Shown here: positions 62,556 to 64,000 of the stretch, one piece after another | Numbering within the stretch: the stretch's first letter is position 1 | Layout of the letters: every line of letters begins with the position of its first letter | NCBI GenBank assembly: GCA_964541155.1 | Contig: CAZIPC010000001.1 | Coordinates: 496,001 to 560,000 of the forward strand | Reading direction: 5' to 3' | Length of the DNA: 64,000 bases | DNA from: UBA4416 sp964541155 | GTDB lineage: Bacteria; Bacteroidota; Bacteroidia; B-17B0; Aurantibacillaceae | Translations under genes and position numbers: made by a program | The notes under the pieces: model-generated | What the model saw: only the letters and a program-made list of their open reading frames with translations | The model's database searches: none | What the model was told of the DNA's origin: nothing

Positions 62556-62627
62556 GGCTTTGTAGTACAATGGATAGTATTTGGGTTTCCGAAGCCTACG
62601 ATCCAGGTTCGATTCCTGGCAGAGCCA
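62556..62627 (+). tRNA. tRNA-Arg (CCG)
   Basis: A 72-nt tRNA: acceptor GGCTTTG pairs with CAGAGCC (one G-U), D-arm TAGTACAATGGATAGTA, anticodon loop TTCCGAA gives CCG (reads CGG), and T-arm CCAGGTTCGATTCCTGG. The discriminator is A. CCA is not encoded (CTG follows), unlike the tRNA-Ser gene in this window. It lies between porZ and the small secreted-protein gene and has its own -7 element. Confidence 0.97.
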
Positions 62628-62698
62628 CTGATAAATAAACACTAATAAAGAGTATTTTACCTCAATTTTTGTTAAAATTTTACTAAACTTCATTTAGG

Positions 62699-62706
62699 TA
62701 ACTTTG
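62699..62706 (+). promoter_or_regulatory. -7 promoter element upstream of the small secreted-protein gene
   Basis: TAACTTTG fits TAnnTTTG, about 30 bases before the TTG start codon at 62737. No clear -33 at the usual spacing. Confidence 0.45.
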
Positions 62707-62736
62707 TGTTTCGTTTCAATTAGTATATTTAACCCA

Positions 62737-63066
62737 TTGAAAAAGAGATTTAAAATAATTATATCATTTACTTTATTAGCAGTTATTTTATTTGCTGCTG
62801 TTCCTAAAGTATATATTCATGCTCTTTTAGGCCATCATCATTCTTTTATTAAAACTACTCCTAATGATGTAGTTTCTAGTATAGAAGATGCAAAAGATTG
62901 TGACTTTGAGAAATTTGATACACCAGTATACTACACTGTATTTAAATTTATCTTAAACTTCTTACCCCTAAAAGAATCTAAACAAACCTCTTTTTTATAT
63001 AAACAAGAGCCATTTAAACAACATACTTACTATATTTCAAAATTAAGAGGTCCGCCTATTAGTTAA
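62737..63066 (+). CDS. Small secreted hypothetical protein with HHH motif
   Basis: This ~109-residue protein starts at TTG (MKKRFKIIISFTLLAVILFAAVP), giving a signal peptide or anchor, then HALLGHHHSFIK and later DCDFEKFDTPVY, and ends LRGPPIS. The longer frame to 62704 begins before the signal peptide and upstream of the predicted transcript start. His and acidic residues hint at metal contact. I do not recognise the family. YidD and a TonB-dependent receptor follow in the same direction, and short proteins of this type beside receptors may serve metal uptake, which is inference. Confidence 0.6.
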   Translation: MKKRFKIIISFTLLAVILFAAVPKVYIHALLGHHHSFIKTTPNDVVSSIEDAKDCDFEKFDTPVYYTVFKFILNFLPLKESKQTSFLYKQEPFKQHTYYISKLRGPPIS

Positions 63067-63108
63067 TTTTTTTGTAAATAAACTAATTATTAACCTTTAC
63101 CAATTATT

Positions 63109-63318
63109 TTGAAATTTATACCATTAGCTATTATTAAATTTTACCAATACGCAATATCTCCATTGCTTAAGCCATCGTGTCGTTACACTCCATCATGTTC
63201 ACAATATGGATTAGATGCCGTAAACAAATATGGAGCTTTTAAAGGTAGTTGGTTAGCCCTAAAACGCATCATGCGATGCCATCCTTGGGGTGGAAGCGGC
63301 TATGACCCTGTAAAATAA
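63109..63318 (+). CDS. yidD: Membrane protein insertion efficiency factor YidD
   Basis: This 69-residue protein matches YidD: an N-terminal amphipathic helix (PLAIIKFYQYAISPLL), the cysteine motif CRYTPSCSQYGLDAV (Cys 24 and Cys 30), and the ending CHPWGGSGYDPV. The start is TTG. YidD normally sits beside rnpA and yidC, but here it lies alone between the small secreted protein and a receptor gene, as is common in Bacteroidota. It helps insert inner-membrane proteins via YidC. Confidence 0.93.
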   Translation: MKFIPLAIIKFYQYAISPLLKPSCRYTPSCSQYGLDAVNKYGAFKGSWLALKRIMRCHPWGGSGYDPVK

Positions 63319-63386
63319 AGCTATTTTTTGCAATTAAAACAAAGCAAAATTTTGAACGTGTATTTATTTCTTATAAAAGAAATATT

Positions 63387-64000
63387 ATGATACCAATAAA
63401 AAAAATTATTTTCTACGCAACAATATGCGCCTGCTTTAAATCTTACTCACAAATAACATTAACAGGCTTTGTTAAAGATAAGGTAACTCAAGAAGTATTA
63501 CCTGGTGCTATTTTATATTTTCCAGATTTAAAAAACTCTGGTGTTTCAAATGCTGATGGTAGTTTTAAAATTAATAATCTTCCATCCACAAATACCATTT
63601 TACAGGTTATTTTATTAGGATATCAAACTGTGATTAAAAACATTGATTTAAAAACTACAACTTATATAACTATAGAAATGGAACAATCTCATATTGAAAC
63701 TAATGAAATACTTATTACAGGAGTTTCTAAAGCAACAGAGATTAAAAAAAATCCTATTCCTATGGTTTCTATAAACAAATATGATTTAGATGAAAATTCA
63801 AGCGTCAATTGTATTGACATAATGGCTAAAACACCTGGAGTAAATGTATTAAGTACTGGACCTAACGTTTCAAAACCATATATTAGAGGATTAGGATATA
63901 ATCGTATACTAACATTATTTGACGGAATAAGGCAAGAAGGACAACAATGGGGCGACGAACATGGTATTGAAATTGATCAATTTTTAATAGACAGAATAGA
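63387..64000 (+). CDS. TonB-dependent receptor with carboxypeptidase-like domain (partial)
   Basis: The first ~204 residues of an outer-membrane receptor run off the window. A signal peptide (IPIKKIIFYATICACFKSYS) is followed by a CarboxypepD-reg-like domain (~22-105: ITLTGFVKDKVTQEVLPGA). The plug domain follows (~110-204): VNCIDIMAKTPGVNVL, PYIRGLGYNRILTLFDGIR and GDEHGIEIDQF. These match SusC/FecA-like plugs of the metal-type receptors rather than a SusC with SusD partner. The ligand cannot be told from the plug alone. The gene lies 68 bases after yidD. Confidence 0.87.
   Translation, partial: MIPIKKIIFYATICACFKSYSQITLTGFVKDKVTQEVLPGAILYFPDLKNSGVSNADGSFKINNLPSTNTILQVILLGYQTVIKNIDLKTTTYITIEMEQSHIETNEILITGVSKATEIKKNPIPMVSINKYDLDENSSVNCIDIMAKTPGVNVLSTGPNVSKPYIRGLGYNRILTLFDGIRQEGQQWGDEHGIEIDQFLIDRI

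Overview
The window looks like a Bacteroidota chromosome segment, probably Flavobacteriales-like. The DNA is strongly A+T rich. It carries type IX secretion markers (PorZ, a giant cell-surface protein with a type IX C-terminal sorting domain), a DUF5686 protein with a carboxypeptidase-like regulatory domain, a PorE-like TPR/PD40 protein, a CarboxypepD-reg TonB receptor, and Bacteroidota-type -7 promoter elements (TAnnTTTG). The exact lineage cannot be set from this sequence alone.

Layout. (1) 1-9367, minus strand: a surface-polysaccharide block with five complete or partial GT-A type glycosyltransferases, one GT-B type glycosyltransferase, a dTDP-3-amino-3,6-dideoxyhexose pair (FdtA/FdtB type), a hexapeptide acyltransferase and a Wzm/Wzt ABC exporter with a Wzt C-terminal carbohydrate-recognition domain. 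(2) 9526-17460: a 2644-residue secreted repeat protein with GEVED and Ig/PKD-like modules. (3) 17651-20165: a less A+T-rich cassette (Crp/Fnr regulator, MFS transporter, rhodanese) between a tRNA-Ser gene and an odd 100-bp tRNA-like scrap. (4) 20208-29152: housekeeping and repair genes: NamZ-like muramidase, LolC/E-like permease, BaiN-type flavoprotein, PlsC-like acyltransferase, a Y-family polymerase paired with a DUF72 protein, XerD with no usual start codon, and AroQ. (5) 29176-45703, minus strand: a second polysaccharide block of fourteen tightly packed genes. It holds a CDP-3,6-dideoxyhexose (paratose/tyvelose) pathway, membrane glycosyltransferases, a YfhO protein, and an unusual five-gene set: acetolactate-synthase-like TPP enzyme, HpcH/HpaI aldolase, SDR, dehydroquinate-synthase-like cyclase and an extended SDR. 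(6) 45850-64000: envelope biogenesis and housekeeping: SecG, a TPR protein, LptE, DUF5686, PorE-like, LpxL-type acyltransferase, histidine kinase, CPA2 antiporter, PspC/PadR pair, TerC, RecO, PorZ, tRNA-Arg, a small secreted protein, YidD and the start of a TonB-dependent receptor.

How the genes fit together. Blocks 1 and 5 together look like an ABC-transporter-dependent O-polysaccharide system that uses at least two kinds of deoxysugar (dTDP- and CDP-activated). LptE, the LpxL-type acyltransferase and DUF5686 serve the same outer membrane. PorZ and the PorE-like protein belong to the type IX route, which would export the giant protein and attach it to the surface. The most novel candidate is the TPP enzyme/aldolase/SDR/cyclase set at 37967-43271. 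It has the chemistry for making a carbocyclic or carbon-branched glycan residue and does not match a pathway I can name with confidence.

No rRNA, CRISPR array, transposase or complete insertion sequence was seen. No Wzx/Wzy pair was seen either.
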